The notes: generated by a model from the letters alone, not told the origin. A stretch of 64,000 bases of DNA from Terebella lapidaria (GCA_949152475.1 OX424569.1:29805950-29869949); one strand, 5' to 3'. Positions 9,349 through 22,025 are shown, counted from the first letter of the stretch. Program-made: numbers and translations.

Positions 9349-12279
9349 CTCCGTTCACAACTGCTACGTAGTACATACATTCGGAAACGTATATTGAATT
9401 GTTGATCAAAGTGTTATGTACATGCATCCATGTAATAAGACTGGCAAATTTGATACACTCTATGAGACCTAAAGAGTAGACGCAATATATAATCTACTTA
9501 TAACAAAGGAACTGTTACATACAACTATGTTATTATACAAATGAGTAACTGAAATGTTCTGATAGCACATTCGACATATTAACTGTGTCATTTAAATTTA
9601 ATTTCAGATAATAGCGGACGGACGTTGATGGAGCTGTATGTTGTTTGGTTTTTTTGTTATCAGAAACATCCGTTAATTGTGTTTGCTTCCTCATTTATTA
9701 CGAAATATGATTATACATCTGCTGAAAACAGATAATACGTTTACCGAAATGATATCTGTCCATAATTCAGACCTGCTGGTTAATCTCGATAACACATTAA
9801 ATGACATAGGAAGATCATGACCGTGTTTTAGTTTTGAGACAGAAATGAAATGTTCAGTCAACATTACTGATAAATTTCGAAATCAGCCAGTTTTAACACT
9901 CTTGTTTGTCATATCAATTCAAAGATTCATGTCGAGAATGCCATCAATATACAAAAATATATATCATACACAATTCCGTGATGGATACTAAGAAAATCAC
10001 ATCTATTCATGCTTGGAAAACTGAATAGAAAATGATTAGCTTGACGATATTGCGTTTGCCATAGTATCCAGACAAATACCGATGACGTTACGAGACTGTG
10101 TGTAGCATTCGCCAGGAATTCGGCCAATTATGAAAGGGGTTCTAGCTTTAACATACATGAATTTATATAGTAAGAAAAACGAAACCACAAGGTTTATGTT
10201 TTCCCTGAAATATTGACATAGTAAAGTGAACAAATACAGTACTTACATGTACCCGGGTATGTATCATTAAATCCCCTGAATGAAGTTTGATGGATAAGCT
10301 ACGGATTCACGATTGTCAGGCCACCGCCACGCCAGCTGTAGCAACTTTTATTCACCTTCATTATCTCTCCGGCATCAATAGCATTGTTTTTCAGCAATCG
10401 AAGTCGCACATTGCTGGCAAAACTTTCTCTAAACTCGTGGGAATCATACGAGACATTCTTGTAGAAATAATATATAAGTGTACTTCTTCTGAAAGGTCTG
10501 AACGTTGAGTTGAAAATGTATGTCTCCACGAAGCAAGCTTGTTTGGCTAAAAACTTCAGGGTTTTGATTGGTTAATAAACATTTATTGACTGTTTGTTGC
10601 AAAATGGGTTTGCCATTTTGACCAGGAAAACAGACCTTGCCTGGAAATATATTTGGATATTTTTGTGCAACATTTCAGGAACATTCGACCGTAAACTTCA
10701 AAGATATTTAGGTTACTGGATCTTTGGGTTTAATTTTTCAATTCGTGGGATACCATTCGATTCTGTGGTTGAGAAATGGTTTATTTAATATATCTTCATG
10801 TTTTCTTTACAATCAGTATATTGAAACACTTGCCATGGAAGTGAAAGAGCAAAACAAAATGTTCCAGAAGCAATTTAACACAAAACTGAAGACATTGTGT
10901 TTCTTTAAAACAAGTAGACCAAATGCGCCAATTTTGTTCTCAGTGACATCAGTAGTTATCTTCAACGACAATCTTATTCTACAACAGTTGTATATCAGCA
11001 CCAAATCAATTGTCATTATCGTATCATTTACACGATACCAATGTTTACATTCCGCAGAAAAATACTGTAATGATAAATAATATATTTTGTTTACATCTCG
11101 TTTTTACTCCACAATGACGGTCACAGCTCTTGGAGAACACGAACAAACACCTCGGATAATGCTCTGTACATGACGTTATATTTCAACAGATTGAGTTCCT
11201 TCATTTCCGTTCGCATGATTTCATAAATCATAGTTATTTAGAAATGAAACCATGTTAGCCCTACATCAGACTCACGGGTATTCACAAATGAATGACTGTC
11301 GTTCAGAACATGGAACGTCATTCCAGAGATAATGTTTTTTCTTGTAAAACTCAACACAATCCTCATTCTGACTGCCACAATTGTTTGGTTCATTGTTCCC
11401 CCAGTTCTGGAATCTCATCGGTTGTCTTGTTGTCTGCCATATAAATTCCTCCTCATCCGGGACACGTCTGACACCGTCTGTCCATGTGTCACCTAGACTA
11501 ACCAGCTTGATCCAGTTGACCATTTGCTCGTGCTCTTCTACATCACTAACAATGACAAGATGTGCTCCAGGGCACAGATCCTGGCAGAACTGTGTGGCGT
11601 CGCGGTGGTTGAGATGTTGTCTCTTTAGTGCGTAGCGACTGCCCCTCCACTGCCGGTGCATTGCTCGTGCGCACAGATGTTCTGTTGTAATCACCTGCTG
11701 TGTTGTAGTCACGTCAAATCCGGTGTTAGTATCAGCTGGATCTGCGCTTGTCAGGCTCCTAGTTGGATCCGCACTTGTCAATGTTCCGTCTTGATCCGCA
11801 CTTGTCAGGGTCCTAGCTGGATCCGCACTTGTCAGACTCTCAGCTGGATCTGCACTTGTCAGACTCTTAGCTGGATCCGCACTTGTCAGTGTTCCGTCTT
11901 GATCCGCACTTGTCAGGCTCCTAGCTGGATCCGCACTTGTCAGACTCTCAGCTGGATCTGCACTTGTCAGACTCTTAGCTGGATCCGCACTTGTCAGACT
12001 CTTAGCTGGATCTGCGCTTGTCAGGCTCCTAGTTGGATCCGCACTTGTCAGTGTTCCGTCTTGATCCGCACTTGTCAGGCTCCTAGCTGGATCCGCACTT
12101 GTCAGACTCTCAGCTGGATCTGCACTTGTCAGACTCTTAGCTGGATCCGCACTTGTCAGACTCTTAGCTGGATCCGCACTTGTCAGTTTCCTAGCTGGAT
12201 CCGCACTTGTCAGACTCTTAGCTGGATCCGCACTTGTCAGACTCTCAGCTGGATCCGAACTTTTCAGCTGGATCTGCAC
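8371..12279. repeat. Lectin segmental duplication, block A
   Basis: Decayed lectin, about 1.9-kb spacer and lectin with intact domain. The same order recurs at about 13700-17482 with an offset near 5331 (for example the spacer around 9927 against 15258, and the domain end at 11272 against 16604). Divergence is higher than in the 3.6-kb tandem copy, so this duplication is older. Block A differs by the large expansion of the stalk repeat. Confidence 0.9.
9349..11271. other. Intergenic spacer, lectin block A
   Basis: AT-rich spacer similar along its length to 14681-16603. No conserved reading frame was found. About 10300-10600 is a flank module that also occurs at 15630-15930 and, more diverged, at 12770-13030. 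It therefore belongs to the ancestral lectin 3' region. Confidence 0.8.
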
Positions 12280-12565
12280 TTGTCAGTCTACTTGTCAGAC
12301 TCTTAGCTGGATCCGCACTTGTCAGTCTCCTAGCTGGATCTGCACTTGTCAGTCTCCTAGCTGGATCCGCACTTGTCAGTCTCCTAGCTGGATCCGCAGT
12401 TGTCAGACTCTCAGCTGGATCCGCACTTGTCAGACTCTTAGCTGGATCCGCACTTGTCAGTCTTCTAGCTGGATCCGCACTTGTTAGTCTTCCAGCTGGA
12501 TCCGCGCTTGTCAGTCTTCCAGCTGGATCCGCACTTGTCAGACTCACGAGTCGAGATTTGTTCAC
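11272..12565 (-). pseudogene. C-type lectin with expanded stalk, no membrane anchor seen
   Basis: The minus frame 12279-11272 (335 residues) has about 20 copies of a 9-residue stalk repeat (LTSADPAKS type), then an intact C-type lectin domain: LCARAM, FCQDLCPGAHLVIVSD, LGDTWTDG, EFIWQTT, EPN in WGNNEPNNC, WND in YLWNDVPC, and a proper end SFICEYP. EPN plus WND is the classical calcium and mannose-type sugar-binding signature. About ten more stalk repeats lie upstream in another frame (12565-12245), after an indel near 12250-12280. No tail or membrane exon like those of its neighbours lies upstream to 13000. Either the 5' end was lost, or a distant exon supplies it. The domain itself looks functional. 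Confidence 0.7.
11735..12545 (-). repeat. 27-bp coding minisatellite of the lectin stalk
   Basis: About 30 tandem 27-bp units (agctggatccgcacttgtca plus 7 variable bases on the plus strand) encode a 9-residue Leu-Thr-Ser-Ala-Asp-Pro-Ala-x-x repeat. Because 27 is divisible by three, copy-number change keeps the frame. The intact relative at 16604-17482 has only about seven units. Confidence 0.95.
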
Positions 12566-13399
12566 CCAACATTGGCATATTTACAGAGTAAAAACACCCC
12601 CCAAACACATGGCTTATGGTTGTTTTGAAATTAGTTGACATATTTACAATAGCTGTATAGGGCATGCCGACTCACAAACAAAGATGAATACACAATATTA
12701 TTTTCGTATTGAAAACACACAAGCACAACATTCAGTTACGTATTGTCATATCCGAAGATATACTACTGATTCCTGATCGTCACGCCGCTGCCACGTGAGG
12801 CGCAGAAACTTCCTTGTGCTTTCATCAATTTCTCCGCCATCAATAGCATTGTTATTCAGCAATCAAAGCTGCAGAATGCTGGCAAAACTTGCTCAATACT
12901 CATGAGAAACATACGAGACATTCTTGTAGGAATATACGGGGACTTCTTCTGTAAGATCTGAATGTGAGTTATGTATGTCTCCATGAACCAAAAGCTTGTT
13001 TAGCTAAAACTGCACGGTTTTGATTAGTTAATAAACATTTACTAACTTTAAATCATTGTTCGTTGCAAAATGAGTCAGCCCAAGTAGCTTACCTTACTCT
13101 GTTAATACTACTCACCCACTGAATGTATACCATATTTAATCCGTCTGGCACATTTTTAATCTTCTTTGAATTTAGAAGAAGTTGTAAGCCGCGCTACATG
13201 GGTCAATGAGCCATACAGATGTAATGTATCAGCAGTGATTAGGTATGTCTAGTACATTACAAAATAGCATATTTTTCACGGTTATCCCTCAAAACATCGC
13301 CACACGGCCTCCTTATACCCAGACATGTCGCTACTCTTCCATGACGCCACCAAAAACTAGACAAACACACAGAACCATGTGACATCAGGCTCGTCAGAT
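12566..13399. other. Intergenic, lectin flank modules
   Basis: 12566-12770 is unique AT-rich sequence. 12770-13030 resembles 10310-10570. 13027-13256 resembles the flank at 4101-4330 and shows the uninterrupted state, without the LTR-like element. No gene is seen. Confidence 0.75.
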
Positions 13400-14680
13400 T
13401 CACAGGTATTGACATATGAATGACTGTTGATGATAACATCCATCGTTATCCAAGAGGTACTGTTTCCGTCTGTAAAACTGAACACAATTCAATAGTTTGG
13501 TTCGCCTGGTGCCCATCTCTGGGTTCCCAGCCGTTGCCCCGTTGTCTGCCATATGAATTTTCCCCCTATCTTGAACACTTCTTTTGCCGTCTGTCCATGT
13601 GTCACCCAGACCATCACTCGTGATCCACTCGACCATTTGTTTGTGCTCGTCTGCATCACTAATAATAACAAGATGTGATCCAGGGCACAGCTCTTGACAA
13701 AACTCGGTAGCATCGTGGTGTTTGAGATTTCATTTAAATGGTGCATAGAAACTGCTCCTCCACACCTGTCCAGGGGCATTGCTCGTGTGCACGGATGTTC
13801 GGATATAACCGCTTGTTGTGTTGTTGTCACTTCAGATCTGGTGTTCGTATGAGAACCACTGTTTCCAACCAATGATGGATATGTGAGTTTTCTAGCTGGA
13901 TCCGCGCTTGTTAGTCTTTCAGCTGGATCTAAATTTGTCAGTATTCCAATTGGGTCCACTCTTGTCAGACTTCCATCTGGATCCGTGCTTGTTAGACTTT
14001 CAGCTGGATCCGAATTTGTCCGTATTCCAATTGGGTCCGCACTTGTCAAACTTCCAGCTGGATCCGTGCTTGTCAGACTTTGAGCTGGATCCGAATTTGT
14101 CCGTATTCCAATTGGGTCCGCACTCGTCAAACTTCCAGCTGGATTCCGTGCTTGTCAATCTTTGAGCTGGATCCGAATTTGTCCGTATTCCAACTGGGTT
14201 CGCACTTGTCAAACTTCCAGCTGGATCCGCGCTTGTCATGTTTCTAGTTGGATCCGCACTAGTGAGGCTTGTAGCGATATCCGCACCTGTCAGGTTTACT
14301 GCTGGATTCGTGCTTGTCAGGCTTCTAGCTGCTTCTGTCCTTGTCAGTTTCCCCGTAGGACCCTCACTTGTCAGATTTTCATCTCTATCCTCACTTGTTA
14401 TTTTTTCACTTGGATTCGCAAATGTCGGTCTTTCAGTTGTACCCAATACTGCACTCTCTCGAGAAGCCAATACACCCTCCATTACTCCAATGGCAACAAG
14501 CTCCATGCACAAGATGACAATGGGAACGACGGTCCAGAAAATCTGCTTCTTCTGATTTTGGTGCAGACGTCTAAACCACTCTGGATCTTTTTCGGCTGGG
14601 CTAGGATCTTCTGGATCAAACTCAAAGTATGATCTGCGATCGCTAGTGATGTGTTCGTAGGCATAATCCGATGGCTCCAT
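13400..14680 (-). pseudogene. Type II membrane C-type lectin, decayed
   Basis: Paralogue of 7934-9348, starting MEPSDYAYEHITSDRRSY and followed by the same membrane segment and stalk. The stalk carries the same one-base insertion (near 14141-14150), which ends the first frame at 14000. A 5-base gain near 13775 and an in-frame TGA near 13738 disrupt the domain start. An extra T near 13560 and a 7-base loss near 13492 break the later part. The domain end SFICQYL with stop at 13400 is retained, unlike the other copy. EPN is present and WND is absent. Independent later lesions on top of a shared older one indicate long-standing pseudogene status. Confidence 0.85.
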
Positions 14681-16603
14681 CTCCGTTCACAACTGCTACG
14701 TAGTACATACAGTCGGAAACGTATATTGAATTGTTGATCAAAGTGTTATGTACATGCATCCATGTAATAAGACTGGCAAATTTGATACACTCTATGAGAC
14801 CTAAAGAGTAGACGCAATATATAATCTACTTATAACAAAGGAACTGTTACATACAACTATGTTATTATACAAATGAGTAACTGAAATGTTCTGATAGCAC
14901 ATTCGACATATTAACTGTGTCATTTAAATTTAATTTCCGATAATAGCGGACGGACGTCGATGGAGCTGTATGTTGTTCGTTTTTTTGTATCAGAAACATC
15001 CGTTAATTGTGTTTGCTTCCTCATTTATTACGAAATATGATTATACATCTGCAGAAAAACAGATAATACGTTTACTGAAATGATACCTGTCCATAATTCA
15101 GACCTGCTGGTTAATCTCGATAACACATTAAATAACATAGGAAGATCATGACCGTGTTTTAGTTTTGAGTCAGAAATGAAATGTCCAGTCAACATTAGTG
15201 ATAACTTTCGAAATCAGCCAGTTTTAACACTCTTGTTTGTCATATCAATTCAAAGGTTCATGTCGAGAATGCCATCAATATACAAAAATATATATTATAC
15301 ACAATTCCGTGACGGATACTAAGAAAATCACATCTAATCATGCTTGGAAAACTGAATAGAAAATGATTAGCTCGACGATATTGCGTTTGCCATAGTATCC
15401 AGACAAATACCGATGACGTCACGAGACTGTGTGTAGCATTCGCCAGTAATTCGGCCAATTATGAAAGGGGTTCTAGCTTTAACCTACATGTATTTATATA
15501 GTAAGAAAAACAAAACCACAAGGTTTATGTTTTCCCTGAAATATTGACATAGTAAAGTGAACAAATACAGTACTTACATGTACCCGGGTATGTATCATTA
15601 TATCCCCTGAATGAAGTTTGATGGATAAGCTACGGATTCACGATTGTCAGGCCACCGCCACGCCAGCTGTAGCAACTTTTATTCACCTTCATCATCTCTC
15701 CGGCATCAATAGCTTTGTTTTTCAGCAATCGAAGTCGCACATTGCTGGCAAAACTTTCTCTAATTGCGTGGGAATCATACGAGACATTCTTGTAGGAATA
15801 ATATATAAGTGTACTTCTTCTGAATGGTCTGAACGTTGAGTTGAAAATGTATGTCTCCACGAAGCAAGCTTGTTTGGCTAAAAACTTCAGGGTTTTGATT
15901 GGTTAATAAACATTTATTGACTGTTTGTTGCAAAATGGGTTTGCCATTTTGAACAGGAAAACAGACCTTTCCTGGAAAGATATTTGGATATTTTTGTGTA
16001 ACATTTCAGGAACATTCGACCATAAACTTCAAAGATATTTAGGTTACTGGATCTTTGGGTTTATTTTTTCAATTCCTGGGATACCATTCGATTCTGTGGT
16101 TGAGAAATGGTTTATTTAATATATCTTCATGTTTTCTTTACAATCAGTATATTGAAACACTTGCCATGGAAGTGAAAGAGCAAAACAAAATGTTCCAGAA
16201 GCAATTTTACACAAAACTGAAGACATTGTGTTTCTTTACAACAAGTAGATCAAATGCGCCGATTTTGTTCTCAGTGACATCAGTAGTTACCTTCAACGAC
16301 AGACCTTATTCTACAACAGTTGTATATCAGAACCAAATCAATTGTCATTATCGTATTATTCACACAGTACCATTGTTTACATTTCCCAGGGAATGACTTT
16401 AATGATACAACAATATATTTTGTTCACATCTTGTTTTTTCTCCACAATGACGTTCACAGCTCCAGGAGAACACGAACAAACACCTCGGATTATGCATTCT
16501 ACATGACGTTATATATGTCGACAGATTGAGTTCACTCACTTTCTTAGGCATGGTTTCATAATTCATATTATGGAAACGAAACCATGCTAGGCCTACATCA
16601 GAC
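14681..16603. other. Intergenic spacer, lectin block B
   Basis: Spacer homologous to 9349-11271, differing by scattered substitutions and small indels. Its short open frames are not preserved between copies. No gene is called. Confidence 0.8.
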
Positions 16604-17482
16604 TCAAGGGTATTCACAAATAAATGAATGTAGTTGAGGACATGGAACGTCATTCCAGAGATAATGTTTTTCCCTGTAAAACTCAACACAGTTCTCATTA
16701 TGGTTCTTATAATTGTTTGGCTCGTTACTTCCCCAGTTCTGGAAGCTCATCGGTTGCCCTGTTGTCTGCCATATAAATTCCTCCTCATCCCGGACACGTC
16801 TGACACCGTCTGTCCATGTGTCACCTAGACCAAAATCCTTGATCCAGTCGACCATTCGCTCGGGCTCTTCTACATCACTAACAATGACAAGATGTTCTCC
16901 AGGGCACAGATCCTGACAAAACTGTGTGGCGTCGCGGTGGTTGAGATGTTGTCTCTTCAGTGCGTAGCGACTGCCCCTCCATTGCAGGTACATTGCTCGT
17001 GCGCACAGATGTTCTGTTGTAATAACCTGCTGTGTTGTAGTCATTTCAAATCCGGTATTCGTATCAGCTGGATCTGCGCGTGTCAGCTTCCTAGTTGGAT
17101 CCGCACTTGTCAGTGTTCCGTCTGGATCCGCACTTGTCAGTCTCGTAGCTGGATCCGCACTTGTCAGTTTTCTCGCCGGATCGTCACTTGCCAGTCTTCG
17201 AGCTGGATCTGTGCCGGTCGGTCTTCCAGTTGGATCCAATGCTGCACTCTCTCGAGAAGCCAATACACCCTCCATTACTCCAATGGCAACAAGCTCCATG
17301 CACAAGATGACAATGGGAACGACAGTCCAGAAGATCTGCTTCTTCTGCGTTCGGTACAGACGTCTGAACCACTCTGGATCTTTTTCCACTGGGCTAGGAT
17401 TTTCTGGATCAAACTCAGAGTAAGATCCGCGATCGCTAGTGATATATTCATAGGCTTCATCTGCTGATCGTGTCATCTTCAT
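16604..17482 (-). CDS. Type II transmembrane C-type lectin
   Basis: Intact 292-residue single-exon frame. Residues 1-48 are an acidic cytoplasmic tail with an AYEYI tyrosine motif near the start. About 49-71 is a hydrophobic membrane anchor (IFWTVVPIVILCMELVAIGVM) with basic residues (TQKKQ) before it, so the C terminus should face outside. About 78-142 is a stalk of roughly seven Ser/Thr/Asp-Pro 9-residue repeats. About 150-292 is a C-type lectin domain with LCARAM, FCQDLCPGEHLVIVSD, LGDTWTDG, EPN in WGSNEPNNY, WND in YLWNDVPC, and SFICEYP then stop. EPN and WND predict calcium-dependent mannose-type binding, as established for the family. A role in pathogen recognition is inference. It is the only copy with every part intact. 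Confidence 0.9.
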   Translation of the reverse strand: MKMTRSADEAYEYITSDRGSYSEFDPENPSPVEKDPEWFRRLYRTQKKQIFWTVVPIVILCMELVAIGVMEGVLASRESAALDPTGRPTGTDPARRLASDDPARKLTSADPATRLTSADPDGTLTSADPTRKLTRADPADTNTGFEMTTTQQVITTEHLCARAMYLQWRGSRYALKRQHLNHRDATQFCQDLCPGEHLVIVSDVEEPERMVDWIKDFGLGDTWTDGVRRVRDEEEFIWQTTGQPMSFQNWGSNEPNNYKNHNENCVEFYREKHYLWNDVPCPQLHSFICEYP

Positions 17483-18660
17483 CCAAAACTGCCCTGTTCT
17501 GCTTTGAGTTTACAACTTTACATGTACATCGAAGTGTGGAGCGATATATTGTGCATAATTTCAGTTGGCTTTTGGAATTATATATATATGGATATAACAA
17601 AAACTATATGTAATTATTGATTCATTACAAAGTTTTGTCTAATGCCACACTCTCAGAGTTGGCTCAGCTAGCTTTGTGTGTACAAGGTCTCAATATCAAA
17701 TTAGCCTGTGGACATGACAACTTCATTACCAGCTATTCACCAATGGCCGTGGGTGGAAATTTGAGTTGCATTTATCAGATCTGTGATGCTATAATAAGTT
17801 GATAAGATATGTACACGTTGAACTACATAGAACCTATCCTGTTACCATAGGATAAAAAAAAGTTTACATGATTACTCAGTTGGATATAATCTCGATTAAT
17901 ATGCCTGCTGGTAAAACTAAACTCACAATAAAGCATTGAATGACAAATTCGAGCTTCATATACACGAAAATATGAATACCATGCATCAAACAAAAAACGG
18001 CCTTAATAGTCAGCCTTAGAGAGCATGTGTCACGAAAATTGGGTATTGTTTTATTAGCTGTATGTGAAAGCACTATTTCAATTCAACAAAACACAGGTCT
18101 TCACAGCATATTGTCATCATGATTTCTTCCAAAGTTATGGCACTTCAAACAGTTTATAGCACAATGGCACTTCAAACATTGTATAGTACAATTTTTATAG
18201 TACTCTTCAATAGTACAGTTGCGCGTGTGGTTTACACGACACAACTGAGTTGCATATAACCGGACTGATTCTTAGATAAACGATATAAAAGTGTGTATGT
18301 TCATTCACCATTGCTTCTGCCGGCATACATCGTGATTGACATCTGTAAAGGAAGGCTTGAACGTTTTCATTTTGGTCGTACGTGAGAAATAGCACATCCG
18401 GAAGACAAAATATATTTTTTACTACAAAATGAAACGTATGTATCAACCTATTACCATGGATAATCAGATTTTGATGATGCCAATAAAAATCCCAACATCA
18501 AAAACTTTCAGAATAGAAACAAAGCTCGATTCAACATTTATATCTGAAGCCACACGGGCGTCCCCAGGGGCTCTCTAACTCTTCCAACAACAAAAAACAA
18601 CACAACTTTCTTCAACCTCTGCAGTGGATGGAATGACTCCACAATTTCGGAGACGACCAG
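17483..18660. other. Intergenic, upstream of the lectin
   Basis: AT-rich, with no convincing gene. TATA-like runs at 17577-17600 (tatatatatggatata) lie about 100 bp upstream of the lectin start on the minus strand and could include its promoter, but no specific element is proven. Confidence 0.6.
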
Positions 18661-18667
18661 AATCCAA

Positions 18668-20722
18668 CGGTATACCAGCTACACAACATCGGTATACCAG
18701 CTACACAACATCGGTATACCAGCTACACAACATCGGTATACCAGCTACACAACATCAGTATACCAGCTACACAACATCAGTATACCAGCTACACAACATC
18801 GGTATACCAGCTACACAACATCAGTATACCAGCTACACAACATCGGTATACCAGCTACACAACATCGGTGTACCAGCCACACAACATCGGTGTACCAGCT
18901 ACACAACATCGGTATACCAGCTACACAACATCGGTATACCAGCTACACAACATCAGTATACCAGCTACACAACATCGGTATACCAGCTACACAACATCGG
19001 TGTACCAGCCACACAACATCGGTGTACCAGCTACACAACATCGGTATACCAGCTACACAACATCAGTATACCAGCTACACAACATCGGTATACCAGCTAC
19101 ACAACATCGGTGTACCAGCCACACAACATCGGTGTACCAGCTACACAACATTGGTATACCAGCTACACAACATCGGTATACCAGCTACACAACATCGGTG
19201 TACCAGCCACACAACATCGGTGTACCAGCTACACAACATCGGTATACAAGCTACACAACTTCGGTATACCAGCTACACAACATCGGTATACCAGCTACAC
19301 AACATCGGTGTACCAGCCACACAACATCGGTGTACCAGCTACACAACATCGGTATACCAGCTACACAACATCAGTATACCAGCTACACAACATCGGTGTA
19401 CCAGCCACACAACATCGGTGTACCAGCTACACAACATCGGTATACCAGCTACACAACATCGGTGTACCAGCCACACAACATCGGTGTACCAGCTACACAA
19501 CATCGGTGTACCAGCCACACAACATCGGTATACCAGCTACACAACATCGGTGTACCAGCCACACAACATCGGTGTACCAGCTCCACAACATCGGTATACC
19601 AGCTACACAACATCGGTATACCAGCTACACAACATCGGTATACCAGCTACACAACATCGGTGTACCAGCCACACAACATCGGTGTACCAGCTACACAACA
19701 TCGGTATACCAGCTACACAACATCGGTATACCAGCTACACAACATCGGTATACCAGCTACACAACATCGGTGTACCAGCCACACAACATCGGTGTACCAG
19801 CTACACAACATCGGTATACCAGCTACACAACATCGGTATACCAGCTACACAACATCGGTGTACCAGCCACACAACATCGGTGTACCAGCTACACAACATC
19901 GGTATACCAGCTACACAACATCGGTATACCAGCTACACAACATCGGTATACCAGCTACACAACATCGGTGTACCAGCCACACAACATCGGTGTACCAGCT
20001 ACACAACATCGGTGTACCAGCCACACAACATCGGTATACCAGCTACACAACATCGGTGTACCAGCCACACAACATCAGTATACCAGCTACACAACATCGG
20101 TATACCAGCTACACAACATCGGTGTACCAGCCACACAACATCGGTGTACCAGCTACACAACATCGGTATACCAGCTACACAACATCGGTATACCAGCTAC
20201 ACAACATCGGTATACCAGCTACACAACATCAGTATACCAGCTCCACAACATCGGTATACCAGCTACACAACATCGGTGTACCAGCCACACAACATCGGTG
20301 TACCAGCTACACAACATCGGTATACCAGCTACACAACATCAGTATACCAGCTACACAACATCGGTATACCAGCTACACAACATCGGTGTACCAGCCACAC
20401 AACATCGGTGTACCAGCTACACAACATCGGTGTACCAGCTACACAACATCGGTATACCAGCTACACAACATCAGTATACCAGCTACACAACATCACTATA
20501 CCAGCTACACAACATCGGTATACCAGCTACACAACATCGGTATACCAGCTACACAACATCGGTGTACCAGCTACACAACATCGGTATACCAGCTACACAA
20601 CATCGGTGTACCAGCCACACAACATCGGTGTACCAGCTACACAACATCGGTATACCAGCTACACAACATCGGTATACCAGCTACACAACGTCGGGATACC
20701 AGCTACACAACGTCGGTATACC
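18668..20722. repeat. 22-bp minisatellite, about 93 copies
   Basis: The unit is ggtataccagctacacaaca plus tc. The main variants are agtataccagct, ggtgtaccagcc and ggtgtaccagct. The variants recur in a loose higher-order pattern in which a ggtgtaccagcc unit is usually followed by a ggtgtaccagct unit and then by two to four ggtatacc units. All three forward frames are open for 640-705 codons because the unit contains no stop word in any phase, and the same 22-residue peptide appears in each frame. I do not call a protein. Confidence 0.95.
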
Positions 20723-22025
20723 GGTCTCCAGGTACAGCTGAGCTCAGTCTTCAAAAGCCCCCAGTGTCACAGAAAAACACGTCCACTTCCACTTCTAAAT
20801 GTTTTGTGATATTCAGCGCCAGCTTAAAGAACACTGTTTGTTCACCGTGCAAAGGCCATAGGGCAACCCTTTCAACAGTTTGACGTCTCCGACAGACTGT
20901 GCGGAGGTAGAACAACCAGAGATTGTTCATAGATTACAGGGGTCAGACCACCAGTCTAATCCCCTCTCACAAGTGCAGCCTGACTTTGTTATCCTCAGAG
21001 GGTTCGTCACCTTAGCCAGAGTTGGAGTGCGCTCTTCCACTTTAGTTTATAGATTAGTTTATTTTTTTAATGATAACCTTATTTCAAAAAGACAAGCATA
21101 ATAACGGAATTTTAATCAATGTTGGTTTACATGATGAACCTCTGAAGAAATTCCAAAGAAGAAGAAGACAAAAAAAAAACAATTTAACAAAACGATATGG
21201 TCTTTCACTTTTCTAGACAGATTGAATTGGTTTAACATTTGAGTCAAGTCGAAGAAAACAGTTTGGGTCCCCCCAGACTTATTTGTAAGAGAGCACTACA
21301 CGATTTTATCGCTGCATTTGTACTTGTACAGTTACGTGTTGTGTGAAATATTTTCTGGTGATGTAACATAAACGTTCATTGTAAGATCTACACAAAACAG
21401 GGCAATGAGTCACTTATTTATTTTGTGTGCTATATCTATCTTTGTACTCATACGAGTATGAGTCAGTTTCAATATTATATAAGTCACTTACGTTTTATCA
21501 GACAATAAATGTGTACTTTCGCTTGTTTCACGACTGAACATTTCTCTTACATATGTTACCATATTACTGACAGGAGACGTGGAATTTCATGGGACTGTCT
21601 CATTTCTTATTCGAGACGCAATAAAATGTACTGAAACCATGAATGAGGAGCAGTGTACAATGAATGCATATTTATTACATCAGAGAAAAAAAATTGACGA
21701 AACTATACTGAAATGCACAATGTTATATGCACAATAACCATGTTGAAAAAGATCGTACATGTTAGATTCTTTTATCTACATATGTACATCAATAGTTGCG
21801 TTGATAACTGATGACACATTCGTTGATAAATAACCATTTAATGCCACACTAATGTGATTATATCAACTTTATATACATACATGTTATATCTGAATTTGGT
21901 ATGTCACTCGGTGGCGACACGGAGAATTAGTTGGCGGGTAGCACTCTCAGTTGGTGAAGACGAACCGCGAATGGTATTTCTGCAATGTTCAAAACTATCA
22001 CTAACGCAGTGACACTCAAAACATG
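20723..22025. other. Intergenic, between minisatellite and RING-NHL gene
   Basis: Unique AT-rich sequence with short unsupported frames. The part next to 22026 would hold the 3' untranslated region of the minus-strand gene. A tttatt (AATAAA on the minus strand) lies at about 21670, a possible polyadenylation signal. Confidence 0.6.

Larger units (their letters stand above)
13690..17482. repeat. Lectin segmental duplication, block B
   Basis: Counterpart of block A (8371-12279), with decayed lectin, spacer and intact lectin in the same order and orientation. Here the intact lectin keeps a short stalk and its membrane anchor. Confidence 0.9.

Noticed and set aside
11656..12638. Plus-strand Cys/Trp-rich repeats (SWIRTCQ and SALVSLL types) opposite the lectin stalk
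   Set aside because: Antisense reading of the 27-bp stalk repeat. The minus strand explains it fully through the lectin domain. The same holds for 8566-9223, 13883-14632 and 16892-17467.
18624..20883. Three overlapping forward frames of 639-705 codons
   Set aside because: They come from a stop-free 22-bp minisatellite read in three phases, with no domain and no recognisable promoter. Kept as a repeat, not as genes.
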